From assembly GCF_902809845.1 (NCBI RefSeq), contig NZ_CADDWI010000009.1, forward strand, positions 372,001-436,000: a DNA stretch of 64,000 nt, written 5' to 3'. The stretch's first letter is position 1. The number at the start of each line of letters is the position of its first letter. The position numbers were made by a program, and so were the translations under genes. This DNA is from Chelativorans sp. Marseille-P2723 (GTDB taxonomy: Bacteria > Pseudomonadota > Alphaproteobacteria > Rhizobiales > Rhizobiaceae). The notes under the pieces are model-generated. The model searched no databases. It saw only the letters and a list, made by a program, of their open reading frames with translations, and was not told where the DNA came from. Positions 29,220 to 38,358 of this stretch are shown here, piece after piece.

Positions 29220-30353
29220 TCACTCCTTAAAATCATCCACACTGACGGGCCCTGCATTCGTGTCGATGTAGCGTCGGTGGAAGCGCCGGCCTAGACGCGT
29301 CAGTATCTCATAGCCGATCGTGCCTGCAGCCCTGGCAACATCGTCCACCTTCTGCTCTTCACAGATCAGGTCGACCATGTCTCCCTCCCGCGGTTGACGC
29401 GCTCCATCGGTAATGTCGAGGATGATGCTGTCCATAGAAACACGACCGGCAAAGGGCAGTCGCACGCCTTGGTAAAAAGCCGCAGCCGCGGCGTTGCGTG
29501 GCCACCCGTCCGCGTATCCAAGCGAGATGGTTGCCAGGCGCGAAGCCCGTTGGGTCATTGCCGCCTGGCCGTATCCGATTGCCGTGTCTTCTGGTATGTC
29601 GCGGATCTGAATCACGCGGGCGCTGAGACGTATGACCGGCCTCATCGGGTTTTCGCATGACGAAGTGGGGTTGATTCCATAGAGCGCCGCCCCGGGACGG
29701 GCAACTTCATAATGGTATGGTGCGCCCAGGAAAATCCCCGAAGAGTTGGCAAGCGAAGCCGGAGCGGCAGGTAACACCGCACGCAGGCGCTCGAAGTTTT
29801 TCCGCTGAGCTTCATTTGCCGGATGGCCCGGCTCGTCCGCACAAGCAAGATGGCTCATCACGAGTTCGATGGAAAGGCCATCAAGCAAAGACGGATCGTT
29901 CCAAATCTTCTCAGCATCGGATGGCGCTAATCCCAATCGCGACATTCCGCTGTCAACCTGAAGAGCGACAGGCAGGAAGCACCCGGCCGCGCGGGCCCTT
30001 TCCTGCCAGGCTGCAAGTTCTCCCAAGGTGTTCACCACCGGGATTAACCTGGCGGCGATAAAGTCTCCTTCCATGCCTTGCGGCGTCCCATTTAAGACAA
30101 ATATTCGGGAGCCGGCGGAAAGCGCTTTGCGCAGCGCAACACCTTCATCCAGAAGAGCAACGAAAAAGCTTCTGCAGCCGGCCGCCTCCAGCGCCGCTGC
30201 TACCCTGCAGGCGCCGAGTCCGTAAGCATCTGCCTTGACGACTGCCCCGCACGCAGCTTCCCCGAGTCTTGCTGACAGGAGCCGCCAATTCTCCACGATC
30301 GCCTCAAGATCGATGGTAAGGATTGCCCCAGCTCTTTCCTGCGGCACCATCAT
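29220..30353 (-). CDS. alr: Alanine racemase (catabolic DadX type)
   Basis: 377 residues from ATG 30353, which overlaps the dadA stop as ATGA; the frame upstream lies within dadA. PLP-barrel racemase with [11 protein letters not shown] (the PLP Lys) near the N-terminus, RLGLAPSD and SGIFLG in the barrel, and the C-terminal [12 protein letters not shown] and [14 protein letters not shown] motifs, the first of these containing the second catalytic Tyr. It interconverts L- and D-alanine. Coupling with dadA points to alanine use as carbon and nitrogen source, although it can also supply D-Ala to the cell wall. Confidence 0.94.
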   Translation of the reverse strand: MMVPQERAGAILTIDLEAIVENWRLLSARLGEAACGAVVKADAYGLGACRVAAALEAAGCRSFFVALLDEGVALRKALSAGSRIFVLNGTPQGMEGDFIAARLIPVVNTLGELAAWQERARAAGCFLPVALQVDSGMSRLGLAPSDAEKIWNDPSLLDGLSIELVMSHLACADEPGHPANEAQRKNFERLRAVLPAAPASLANSSGIFLGAPYHYEVARPGAALYGINPTSSCENPMRPVIRLSARVIQIRDIPEDTAIGYGQAAMTQRASRLATISLGYADGWPRNAAAAAFYQGVRLPFAGRVSMDSIILDITDGARQPREGDMVDLICEEQKVDDVARAAGTIGYEILTRLGRRFHRRYIDTNAGPVSVDDFKE

Positions 30354-31603
30354 CCTTGATACCGGCTGGGCCCCAGTTCGCAGATGTCGATCTCTGGCTG
30401 CTGGCCCGAAATCACGTCGGCAAGAACCCGGCCCGAACCGCATGCCATGGTCCATCCAAGGGTACCATGCCCCGTATTAAGATACAGTCCTTCGGGATTG
30501 GCCCGGCCAACAACGGGAGGACCATCCGGAGTCATCGGCCTCAGACCGCACCAGAACTCCGCCTTGTCCATCTGTCCGCCGCCATTGAAAAGGTCGGTTA
30601 CAGAGTATTCCAGCGGAGCACGGCGCTCTGGCCGCAGTGAAAGATCATATCCGGCAATCTCAGCCGTGCCGCCGACGCGGATCCGCGATCCAAGCCTCGT
30701 AATGGCGATCTTGTAGGTCTCGTCCATGACCGTGGAAACCGGGGCGGCCGCATGATCGGCAATCGGCAACGTCAGGGAGTATCCTTTCACTGGATAAACC
30801 GGGATGCGAATGCCCAAAGGACGCAGCAATCTTGGCGAGTAGCTACCAAGCGCCACTACGACAGCATCGGCGTTAACAACACCTTCGCTCGTTGCCACAC
30901 CCGTTACCTTCCGCCCGTCATGCAGAATGTGCGACACCTTTATGCCATAACGGAAATTGGCCATTGTGGAAGCGATCTTGGCCAGCCCTTCAGTAAACAA
31001 GCGGCAATCGCCAGTCTCGTCACCGGGAAGGCGCAGCCCGCCGACGAACTTTCCCGGAACGCGCGCAAGCGCCGGCTCTGCCGTTGCGCAACCCTTCCGG
31101 TCGAGAATCTGGTGGGGAACGCCGAACTGCTTGAGCACCTCCACATCGCTCCCAATGCCATCAAGCTGTTTCTGCGTGCGGAAGAGTTGTAATGTTCCCC
31201 GGCTTCGTTCGTCGTAAACTAGGCCGGTTTCGGCACGCAAACTGCGCAGGCAGTCGCGGCTGTATTCGGCGATCGGCACCATGCGTGCCTTGTTGACTGC
31301 GTAGCGGGCCGACGTGCAGTTGCGCAACATCTGCAACAGCCAGAGCCACATTTCAGGATCTAGACGCGGTCGGATGGCGAGAGGCCCGTGCTTCATCAGC
31401 AGCCATTTTACCGCCTTGAACGGGACTCCTGGTCCTGCCCAGGGTGATGAATAGCCGGGCGAAATCTGCCCGGCGTTTGCGTAGCTCGTCTCGAGTGCAG
31501 GTCCGGGCTGGCGCTCCAGAACGGTGACCTCATGACCAGCTTTGGCGAGATAGTATGCGGAGGTTACGCCGATGACGCCTCCGCCAAGGATCAGTACTCT
31601 CAT
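30350..31603 (-). CDS. dadA: D-amino acid dehydrogenase small subunit
   Basis: 417 residues from ATG 31603 (a GTG at 31615 would add four). FAD-binding GxGxxG fold at the very N-terminus ([20 protein letters not shown]), [20 protein letters not shown] as in DadA, and a C-terminal [23 protein letters not shown] motif. It oxidises D-alanine to pyruvate, passing electrons to the respiratory chain at the inner membrane. With the coupled racemase it makes up the Dad pathway. No Lrp/DadR regulator gene is found in the upstream 950 bases. Confidence 0.95.
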   Translation of the reverse strand: MRVLILGGGVIGVTSAYYLAKAGHEVTVLERQPGPALETSYANAGQISPGYSSPWAGPGVPFKAVKWLLMKHGPLAIRPRLDPEMWLWLLQMLRNCTSARYAVNKARMVPIAEYSRDCLRSLRAETGLVYDERSRGTLQLFRTQKQLDGIGSDVEVLKQFGVPHQILDRKGCATAEPALARVPGKFVGGLRLPGDETGDCRLFTEGLAKIASTMANFRYGIKVSHILHDGRKVTGVATSEGVVNADAVVVALGSYSPRLLRPLGIRIPVYPVKGYSLTLPIADHAAAPVSTVMDETYKIAITRLGSRIRVGGTAEIAGYDLSLRPERRAPLEYSVTDLFNGGGQMDKAEFWCGLRPMTPDGPPVVGRANPEGLYLNTGHGTLGWTMACGSGRVLADVISGQQPEIDICELGPSRYQG

Positions 31604-32421
31604 CGCAGCACCCACCTCAAAACGTCGACGGCGAGGTGGCAGGATATCGGCCGTACCGGCCAGGCATACCGCGGCGATACTGGCAGCGCCGGCATTCTCC
31701 TGACGCAGAAGCAGGAGCTAGCACTCTGCTGTCATCCTCCCCCCAGCGCATCGTATTAAAAAGCTGCAAATCTCCGGCTGCCGCTTGGCAGCGTGCAAAT
31801 TTTCTCTTCATCGTATATCTCCACCGGGTCAACGGTGGCGGACCCGGAAATCAGAACCGATACTAGTGTGGTTTTGGATTTCCGGCCCCCGGTCGACGGC
31901 CTTGCAGCCGCGCCAGGGCTAGATGAATGCGAGGAGACTTCCCGCGTGATTAAGAAATCTCACGCGGCTCCTTGATATGCATCGATGGAAACGCTCTTTG
32001 AACACCAAATTCAAACCATCGAAGGGAAATCAGCGCTGTAGACAATATCATCTTTGCCGTGGGTTGCAAGATTATGGCTGCACAAGCACCAGTGGTTCGC
32101 GCAATCAGTTCGCTGCCTAACGCCGCTATGCACACCTTGAACCGCATTGCAGCATGGAGACTGCGACGAAGTGCAGCGTCGTCGTTTGACGCGCTTCCAC
32201 TTACATCATTGTCGCGTTAGTGCCGGCAAAGCGATAGATGTGGGCGGGCGCCTTGAATTTCAGGGTTTGACCGCAGATGACAATCAATGGGAAAAGCCCG
32301 CTTTCCCGGGCAGCAATGGAGCCTCCCAAATCGGTCCAGTTTCTGCTATGGTCGAGGGAGAATGATCGGGATCGGATAATGCGGGACTTTATCATCCGTA
32401 ACAAGCTGGTTTTTCGCGCAG
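31604..32421. other. Long intergenic region without a supported gene
   Basis: About 800 bases. Several 60-75 codon frames on both strands have no ribosome site, coding bias or motif. It should contain the dadA promoter at its left end and the promoter of the structured leader at its right end, where GGATAAT (about 32374) is a possible -10. Confidence 0.45.
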
Positions 32422-32496
32422 GCCGCCTGATGGCAGGCGGCTAACCCCTGGCACGGCGTCAAGGAGACGCACGCCAGAGCCAGGGGGCAACTCCTT
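32422..32496 (+). ncRNA. Structured leader or small RNA with hairpins and a potential pseudoknot
   Basis: Three nested or adjacent stems can be drawn. GCCGCCTG/CAGGCGGC spans 32422-32441 with loop ATGG. CCCCTGGC/GCCAGGGG pairs 32445-32452 with 32479-32486. Inside it GCGTC/GACGC pairs 32456-32460 with 32466-32470. The inner loop AAGGA (32461-32465) is exactly complementary to TCCTT (32492-32496) just 3' of the outer stem, so an H-type pseudoknot is possible. The loop also resembles a ribosome-binding sequence and TCCTT an anti-SD. It ends 64 bases before the ATG of the Rnk-like gene. No match to a known family is claimed. Confidence 0.55.
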
Positions 32497-32560
32497 TAAA
32501 TGTAAAGCGGATCTAACCCATTACATTCTATGCGGCGTCACGGTGTGGCGGAGAAGTGTC

Positions 32561-33091
32561 ATGTCCAGCACCCCTCGTTGTCATCTGACGGCGAAGGATT
32601 TCAGTATCCTCGAAGATATCCAGCAGCGTGGCCTCAACAACGATGAAGCGTTTCTTCGTCTGTTGCGCCAGAAATTGGAGAGCGCGGCCATACAGGACGA
32701 CATTGGGGCGGATGTCGCGACCATCAATAGTGTTGTCGACTTCTCGGTCGACGCTCGGACGAATGAGCGTCGCACCCTTACCTATGAAGGTGGGGATGCT
32801 GGAACCGGCGTGACGTTGCCGATTACGACACTCTGGGGGCTCGCCTTGTTCGGCCTGACTGCAGGTAAGGAAATCGCCATAGAGCGGCATGACGGCACGC
32901 GTGAGAAAATCCGGCTCAACGCGGTCTTTTTTCAGCCAGAAGGGGGACAGGGGCAGATGTCTCCGGCCAATCTCACCGGCCATTATACGAATGTCATCAG
33001 CTTTACGCCCCGCGAAAAAAGCCACACGCGACTACCCCTCAACGCACCATTCGAGCCAGATGACGATGACCCTGGCCCGCACGCTGCATAG
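32561..33091 (+). CDS. Rnk/GreA-family RNA polymerase-binding factor
   Basis: 176 residues from ATG 32561 (GGAGAAG upstream). A short N-terminal helical hairpin (LTAKDFSILEDIQQRG ... FLRLLRQKLESA) is followed by a GreA/GreB C-terminal FKBP-like domain: VVDFSVDARTNERRTLTYEG, TLPITTLWGLALFGLTAGKE. The tail is acidic (DDDDPGPHAA). Rnk-type proteins bind the RNA polymerase secondary channel or its vicinity, with a coiled coil too short to cleave RNA. The next gene encodes an RNA polymerase alpha subunit, which makes a functional link to transcription likely. The 5' leader is highly structured. Confidence 0.8.
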   Translation: MSSTPRCHLTAKDFSILEDIQQRGLNNDEAFLRLLRQKLESAAIQDDIGADVATINSVVDFSVDARTNERRTLTYEGGDAGTGVTLPITTLWGLALFGLTAGKEIAIERHDGTREKIRLNAVFFQPEGGQGQMSPANLTGHYTNVISFTPREKSHTRLPLNAPFEPDDDDPGPHAA

Positions 33092-33236
33092 GCCCGAGGA
33101 AATTTGCGCTTTCGATGACCGAGATCGCAGCGACCCCTATATTGGTCGCAGAGCTCACTGGATGAGGCGGGTGCAAGCTGGCGATTGCTAAACACAGCGA
33201 CACCGCCTTGACCACTTGTGTTGTATACGGAGATGG

Positions 33237-34259
33237 ATGAAGAACGTGTTTCAGAAGCACTGGCAGGAGTTGATCAAACCAAACAAGCCCGAAATTCGAA
33301 GCGACAACAACAGCACGACGCTGATTGTCGAGCCGCTCGAGCGTGGCTTCGGTTTCACTCTTGGGCATGCCTTGCGCCGCATACTCCTGTCCTCACTTGA
33401 CGGGGCTGCAGTGACGTCCTTGCGGCTTCAAGGCGGTCCTCTGAGCCTTGCGTCCCCGAAGGATCGGAATGAGGCGGTGACCGACCTGATCCTCAACATC
33501 AAGGATATCGCGCTTCGTATGGAAGCAGACATGCCTCCCACCCAGGTCACTTTGCGTAAGGAGGGACCGGGGACGGTTCTGGCCGGCGATCTTCAAACGG
33601 CTGCAGGAATTGAAGTCGTGAACCCCGAGCATCAGCTGTGCACGCTGGATGCCGGAAATGACATTGAGCTCGATCTGACGGTCGCCCACGGGACGGGTTA
33701 TCGGGCCGCGGGATCCATTGTACTGGAGGAATGGAACGGCTCCGAGCCTGTATCTATCGACGCGATCTTTTCTCCGATAAGGCAGGTCAAAATTAATGTG
33801 GAAAATACCCGGCAGGGACAGGTCCTCGACTACGACCGGCTGATCATGACGGTGGTGACCGACGGCACCATCTCGGGAGAGGATGCAGTCAACCGCGCCG
33901 CGCATATTTTCCACGATCAGCTTTCCGTGTTCATCAACTTCGAGGAAGTTCAGCCGGAGATTCCTGAGCCGGAGGAGGAACTGCCGTTCAATCCCATTCT
34001 TCTGAAGAAGATGGAAGATTTCGAACTATCGGTCCGAGCCAGCAACTGCATGAAGAATGACAACATCATCTATGTCGGCGATCTTGTTACCATGACAGAG
34101 GCGCAATTGCTCCGCGTTCCGAACTTCGGTCGGAAGTCGCTCAACGAGATCAAGACACTGCTGGCCGAAATGGGGCTTCAACTTGGGATGGAACTGCCCG
34201 ATTGGCCGCCTGCGGACCTGGAGGAGATGGCCGAAAAATATGCTAAGGAAGCAGATTAG
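33237..34259 (+). CDS. rpoA: Second, stand-alone RNA polymerase alpha subunit (RpoA paralogue)
   Basis: 340 residues, full length. ATG 33237 gives MKNVFQKHWQELIKPNKPEI, the alphaproteobacterial RpoA start. The N-terminal domain has GFGFTLGHALRRILLSSL with the Arg used for beta-subunit contact, but His where most have Asn. The usual HEFSSIPGVREDVTD loop is replaced by LSLASPKDRNEAVTD. The C-terminal domain keeps the DNA-contact elements VRASNCMKNDNIIYVGDL and LLRVPNFGRKSLNEIK. No ribosomal genes flank it, whereas housekeeping rpoA is in the rpsM-rpsK-rpoA-rplQ cluster. It follows an Rnk-like gene by 145 bases. It may form alternative polymerase with altered promoter or activator response. Confidence 0.93.
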   Translation: MKNVFQKHWQELIKPNKPEIRSDNNSTTLIVEPLERGFGFTLGHALRRILLSSLDGAAVTSLRLQGGPLSLASPKDRNEAVTDLILNIKDIALRMEADMPPTQVTLRKEGPGTVLAGDLQTAAGIEVVNPEHQLCTLDAGNDIELDLTVAHGTGYRAAGSIVLEEWNGSEPVSIDAIFSPIRQVKINVENTRQGQVLDYDRLIMTVVTDGTISGEDAVNRAAHIFHDQLSVFINFEEVQPEIPEPEEELPFNPILLKKMEDFELSVRASNCMKNDNIIYVGDLVTMTEAQLLRVPNFGRKSLNEIKTLLAEMGLQLGMELPDWPPADLEEMAEKYAKEAD

Positions 34260-34500
34260 TAATGCATCTGCTGGAAACTCCACTTGCCTGCGGGCAACAG
34301 GGCCATACCGATTAAGACGGTGCCTTTACGGCGCCTTGATGAGCACCTGGCGTTGTAGGCGGTGGGATATGGCAGCGGGCACATGGCAGTATGTGTGAAG
34401 ACTGAAGAATGAACATTTGGCCACAATCTGGAGGCATCTCTTGCCTCGCCGGTCAGTACTGGAACGCCGGCAGGAAATGCTTGTTTCAAGGAGGAGTGCA

Positions 34501-34686
34501 GTGTCTGTAGCGCAGTTCTGTCCATCCTGTTCTGGTCCCAGGGACCCGTCCTTTCATATTTGCACCTGGTGCAGACGCCCCTACACTACGCCAGCCGGAG
34601 TCCCGGAGCATCTTTTTGCACCTCCCTTGAGAAGCAGATCGCACGTTTTGGAGAAGCATCAATCGAAGGCCAAGGAGCTTTACTAG
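34501..34686 (+). CDS. Zinc-ribbon miniprotein (61 aa)
   Basis: GTG 34501 follows AAGGAGGA by seven bases, better supported than the longer frame from 34417. C7-x2-C10-x10-C21-x2-C24 (FCPSC ... ICTWC) forms a zinc ribbon, followed by AGVPE and a basic/polar tail. Cys spacing, the following GVPE/GIPE and overall length match the miniprotein at 26680. It lies 240 bases after rpoA2 and 50 bases before the channel-like gene on the same strand. Function unknown; a transcription-associated role is only suggested by the neighbours. Confidence 0.65.
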   Translation: MSVAQFCPSCSGPRDPSFHICTWCRRPYTTPAGVPEHLFAPPLRSRSHVLEKHQSKAKELY

Positions 34687-34735
34687 GTGCCTCAGCCACG
34701 TTGCCAAGCAGTCCAGATCGCGGCACCCGTCAGCC

Positions 34736-35089
34736 ATGTATGAGAGGACCTCGGAGAAAATCATTCCTCGCAACAGATTTGCCAGGCGGATGGCACAGCA
34801 CACTTTTCTGGTTGCAGCGATAATGTTCTTCTCGATACTGATTGGTGCCGCGGGCTTCATGTTGTTTGAAGGCCGCGCGCTGGAAGATGCGGTCATCCAC
34901 TCGGCCTACATCCTAAGCGGCTTCGGCCTGGTCGAGATGCCGGACAGCTTCGCAGGCAAACTGTTTGCTGGGCTTTATGGACTTTATGCAAGCCTGTTCT
35001 TCCTTGCGGCGTTCAGCATTATTTTCGCCCCCATCGTCCATCGCATCCTGCACAGGCTGCACCTCGACGTAGACGAAACCGCTGATTAG
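34736..35089 (+). CDS. Two-TM potassium-channel-like membrane protein with altered filter
   Basis: 117 residues. TM1 is about residues 24-44, a pore-helix-like segment with a loop (AVIHSAYILSGFGLVEMPDS) about 52-71, and TM2 about 75-101, ending in a basic, then acidic tail. This is the 2TM-plus-pore layout of small K+ channels. The filter position has SGFGLVE in place of TVGYGD, so ion selectivity is doubtful. The start at ATG 34736 has no clear ribosome site; ATG 34790 would cut into the first helix region. Part of the same-strand series after rpoA2. Confidence 0.65.
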   Translation: MYERTSEKIIPRNRFARRMAQHTFLVAAIMFFSILIGAAGFMLFEGRALEDAVIHSAYILSGFGLVEMPDSFAGKLFAGLYGLYASLFFLAAFSIIFAPIVHRILHRLHLDVDETAD

Positions 35090-35229
35090 GAAAACGGTCC
35101 GCTTTCGGAGCCGAGGTTGTTAGGCCTGAGGTTCCTATAATGGTGGGCCGCTGCGCCCGGCACTGCGTCACTAATGTCGCGGCCACCAGCTTTCAGAATA
35201 TGGGTCGGGCATTGACACGCGGATGGCGT

Positions 35230-35940
35230 CACCAAGCGCGCGCAAGGCGCTTACAGGAAGCTCAACGCTATGCCGGAGGAGGCGGTTGACACCACTTTGG
35301 AGGTTATAGACCGTATCGGACAACTCACTGCCCATATGCAAGCAACGGTCATGTCGGCCCTGTTCGCGGACGAGGCGAAGGAACTCACGCGGACAATTGC
35401 GTTGATATTCCGCGAAAAGCACTCTGCCATCCTACTAACGAAACAGAACGCGGCTTCGGTCACGGACGAGTTCGCCCGCCGCGCACAGACCACGGAATAT
35501 GCGTGACAGCAGTTCAAAACCAGATTGGCGAAATCGGCCTGCCACCGGGGACGTCCTTCTGCCGCCGCTGAAAGAGGCAATGAACGTACCTGGACCGGGT
35601 ACTACGAGAATAGGAGAACTTGCGGGCCGTTTCCGTATCTGACGCACGCGGTAATCTCTCGTTCAGCGGCCTGATCGGCTTGTGCGGGTAGTGTGCGGAA
35701 GGTTCTGCAATCCCGCCGCGAGGGCATCATGGCAGGCTGGTGATGTTGAAGACACCGAATCCCTTTCGAAGAACGCGGGGCGGCGCTACCGCCCTTTCCC
35801 GAATGTACGGGCGAAGATGACGGGCTAGAGAAGTTGCTACCGCCTTCGGCGGCATCGCCCACGCCGTTCCGCTCATCGCATCCTGAACGGCGTGCTGACC
35901 GCGATTTACGATGTCATTACCGGCATTGTCGATGTCAACT
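35230..35940 (+). pseudogene. Phage tail tape-measure gene remnant (left copy)
   Basis: The best part (35270-35506) reads VDTTLEVIDRIGQL...SALFADEAKELTRTI...NAASVTDEFARRAQTTEYA, the tape-measure pattern 'ALFGDEAKEL ... SVTDEF..R..TT'. It then hits a TGA at 35504-35506, and homologous sequence goes on with frame changes (PLKEAMNVP, GELAGRF) to about 35690, then GVLTAIYDVITGIVDVN up to 35940. The segment from about 35440 is clearly similar to 63719-64000 at the other end of the window, in the same orientation. Confidence 0.75.
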
Positions 35941-36489
35941 GAGGTCTGCTAGTAGTTCTGGCAAAATCTTCTCATGAGCTGCGGTGGCATTCATCCCTAT
36001 GATCGCACTCAGCGGTTTGATCTCGCTTGCGCCCGTTCCGAACATCACTGCCAAGGTCGTCACAATCGGCTCAAATTCGTATGCCCCTTGCCTGCGATTG
36101 CTGTATGCCTCCGCCTCTAATTCATCATAGCTCGGACTTCCGATCCCCGCGCCGTCAATTTCATCGGCACACATTCGGACGACCGCTGCGTGAACAATCG
36201 TGTTCCATACGACGTTGTGAATTCGCATTGCCTTCTTTCGAGCAGCGTAACGCATTGAGGCGTAGGAAGATGCGCAGCAGTTCCAATTCAGTGAGCGCCC
36301 ATTCCCCTCAAGGTAATGAAAGATGTTCCTCTTCTCCGCGAACGATTTGTGCTTTTCGATGGCGATATCGAACTCGGAAATATGTCTTCCGTAAGCATAT
36401 TTTCCGCTATCTTCGGGCGGTGCAGCGTTGGGCGTGGCCCGCTTGCTTGCGTGACGCAAATTGGCGCTCGTTAGTGGCTTCTTATCCAT
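35935..36489 (-). CDS. Hypothetical protein, possibly phage-derived
   Basis: 184 residues if ATG 36489 is used (frame open to 36513). Soluble, with a helical centre (ARKKAMRIHNVVWNTIVHAAVVRMC) and an acidic C-terminal half. No family recognised. It overlaps the preceding gene by a few bases and ends next to the tape-measure remnant, so it may be part of a decayed mobile segment. Whether it is intact is unclear. Confidence 0.4.
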   Translation of the reverse strand: MDKKPLTSANLRHASKRATPNAAPPEDSGKYAYGRHISEFDIAIEKHKSFAEKRNIFHYLEGNGRSLNWNCCASSYASMRYAARKKAMRIHNVVWNTIVHAAVVRMCADEIDGAGIGSPSYDELEAEAYSNRRQGAYEFEPIVTTLAVMFGTGASEIKPLSAIIGMNATAAHEKILPELLADLS

Positions 36490-36838
36490 GCCATCGCGGC
36501 CAATCGGGATCATTGTGCGAGCCGAGCAGTCTGACCGTTCTTTCGCTGAAGACGTGAAAATTGAGCTTGCGGTCGATGATCTCTTTAATGATCAGGTTGA
36601 GGTAAATCAGGACGCCAAGGGTCTTTAGGCCGCTTCGCAAGAGGATACGCGCGCCAAGCCCATCTCCCATCTGTTGCGGCGAATAGGACTGAGCCATCAG
36701 ATCGTGCATCCGCCAAAGCGCCGCCTTGCGCACCACCCATACACGAAACAGCCCCTTCCATTTGTATGCGTCCGGATTGCGCGCCACCAGTCCGCAGACC
36801 GGGATGCTTGATACGAGCGAAGCCTTCCATCTTGCCAA
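36482..36838 (-). CDS. Hypothetical protein, probably the truncated N-terminal half of a DUF5677-like protein
   Basis: 118 residues: ARNPDAYKWKGLFRVWVVRK AALWRMHDLMAQSY and GARILLRSGLKTLGVLIYLN resemble the N-terminal part of a bacterial family (DUF5677-like, from memory) normally over 200 residues. After FSERTVRLLGS the expected downstream sequence is absent and the frame ends. The following 35935-36489 frame is unlike the family's C-terminus. Probably a gene cut by rearrangement. Confidence 0.45.
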   Translation of the reverse strand: MARWKASLVSSIPVCGLVARNPDAYKWKGLFRVWVVRKAALWRMHDLMAQSYSPQQMGDGLGARILLRSGLKTLGVLIYLNLIIKEIIDRKLNFHVFSERTVRLLGSHNDPDWPRWHG

Positions 36839-37597
36839 GTTCTACTCAATCGCGTTCATCCGCCGCCTCCCCTTGCCCCGGGATGAAGACATGCGGAGCA
36901 TTGGCAGCCGGACAAGCGACGCTCACTGATGTTCGGCATCGCGGCTGTGGATAACCGGAAGCGGACGCGGCCGGAGAGCCGCGCCGCGATGATAGCCGGC
37001 GCAAGGTTATCAACAATAGGGGCGATTGCCCGCGTTGGTGGCTATTCGGTGGCTATTGACGCCTGAATGCAGCAAAGCCCGGCTCGGGCCAGGCTTCTTA
37101 AGTTCATGAATTATCGAGGGATTTTTGGTTGCGGGGGCAGGATTTCATCATTACTTGCATCCAGAGCAAGCAATGATGGTTGCAGGCATGAAGAAAGAAA
37201 TTTCCTCTTATTTATCAACGGTCCTCGAGACATCTCGGCGACTATCGGCCAACCCCGATAACGGGCTCTTTGCAGCGCAAGCATGATAGGTCTCTGACGT
37301 CAGGCAATTCTCATGACCTCGCGGAGGTCGCGCTCAACCGGACATGCCAGCAGGGCCATCGAAGGGGCGAGACGCGTCCAGACCAGAGAGTGGCCCTTTG
37401 ATCTCGATTCGGAGAGTTTCGCGTCGAAACAGTCACCACGAAATGCCTGCTGGAATAGGCGTTGCCGCCGATAGTCTCCCTTGCGACGAACTTATTCGTC
37501 GACGCACCCATCGCTGCGTCAACCACGCGGTACCCGGCGTTTTTTTGCTTGCATATCTTCCTGCAGAACCAATCTCGACTCCGCGCTCGGCAGGAAC
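36839..37597. other. Intergenic region at the left border of the FixLJ island
   Basis: About 760 bases with no supported gene. A short direct repeat GGTGGCTATT occurs at about 37035 and 37046 (spacing 11). This is the junction between phage remnants and the low-oxygen gene block. Confidence 0.4.
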
Positions 37598-38272
37598 TCA
37601 GACACAAAGAGCACGCAGCGCCTCTGGCTTAATAAGTTCCACAGTACGCACGCCTTGGAGCCGGATATAGCCCTTTTCACGGAACTTCGAGAAAACGCGC
37701 GAGACCGTCTCAATCGTCAAGCCCAGATAGTCGCCGATATCGGTGCGCGACATGGCGAGTTCGACCTGCGGAAGGCCGCCCTGACGTTCAAGTTGATCAA
37801 GCAGGAAGGCTGCGACGCGCTCGGCGGCATTCTGACGCCCGATGACGAGCAGGTGCTCCTGCGCGCGGATCAATGCCTTCAGCGCGATCGGAAGGATGCC
37901 GCGCGCGATGTCGGCACCGAGCGGTTGGCGAAAAATGCGGATCGCGGAATTGCAGATCGCCTCGGCAAAGAAATGATGGTGGCCGTCTGCCTCGAAGCCG
38001 AAGACCTCGCCTGCCACATGGAAGGCACTGATCTGCCGGCGACCATCGGAAAGTAGGCGGTAGACGCGAACCGCCCCGAACTCCACCTGGTAGAGAGCGG
38101 TGGCTCGCTCGCCCTGACCATAGATTTCCGCGTTGGACGCGTAGAGGATCACCTGATGCGGCTGCGAGGGCGCAAAGGCAGGTGGTACCAGTTGTGTCGC
38201 GGTGTGGCGAGTGACGGGAACGTCTGGATGAATTCTAGTTGAGGGAGCTTGTATGGCGTTGTGAGAGAGCAT
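37598..38272 (-). CDS. fixK: FixK-type CRP/FNR transcriptional regulator
   Basis: 224 residues. A cNMP-binding-like beta barrel (about 45-140, ATALYQVEFGAVRVYRLLSD GRRQI, HVAGEVFGFEA) is followed by a dimer helix and a C-terminal helix-turn-helix: ELAMSRTDIGDYLGLTIETV SRVFSKF, with the E-SR recognition motif of FNR/FixK that reads TTGAT half-sites. It lacks the N-terminal Cys cluster of FNR, so it is not itself an O2 sensor, which fits FixK under FixLJ control. A likely FixJ site lies 66-86 bases upstream. Six matching palindromes occur downstream in the island. Confidence 0.92.
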   Translation of the reverse strand: MLSHNAIQAPSTRIHPDVPVTRHTATQLVPPAFAPSQPHQVILYASNAEIYGQGERATALYQVEFGAVRVYRLLSDGRRQISAFHVAGEVFGFEADGHHHFFAEAICNSAIRIFRQPLGADIARGILPIALKALIRAQEHLLVIGRQNAAERVAAFLLDQLERQGGLPQVELAMSRTDIGDYLGLTIETVSRVFSKFREKGYIRLQGVRTVELIKPEALRALCV

Positions 38273-38337
38273 CTCGATATCTCCGATCTTGTCGGACCAT
38301 CAGTGCCCCGGAACACCGATCGAAGAAATTCGGTTAT

Positions 38338-38358
38338 ATCCTAAGGGAAACTACGTAG
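38338..38358 (-). promoter_or_regulatory. Probable FixJ-binding site in the fixK promoter
   Basis: On the minus strand the sequence CTACGTAGTTTCCCTTAGGA resembles FixJ targets of fixK promoters in Rhizobiales and Caulobacter (GTA-x-GTAG/TTTCCCTTAG elements, from memory). It lies 66 bases before the fixK ATG. Its 5' part, TACGTAG, coincides with the last codons and TAG stop of the receiver gene. Confidence 0.6.

Noticed and set aside
31950-32147. 65-codon minus-strand frame upstream of dadA, considered as a regulator fragment.
   Set aside because: No helix-turn-helix, no ribosome site and no recognisable family; too short for an Lrp or LysR protein.
32201-32404. 67-codon minus-strand frame before the structured leader.
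   Set aside because: No ribosome site and no coding signature; the opposite-strand frame over the same area is equally open.
34256-34525. 89-codon minus-strand frame between rpoA2 and the zinc-ribbon gene.
   Set aside because: It covers the ribosome site and start of the zinc-ribbon gene on the other strand and shows no motif.
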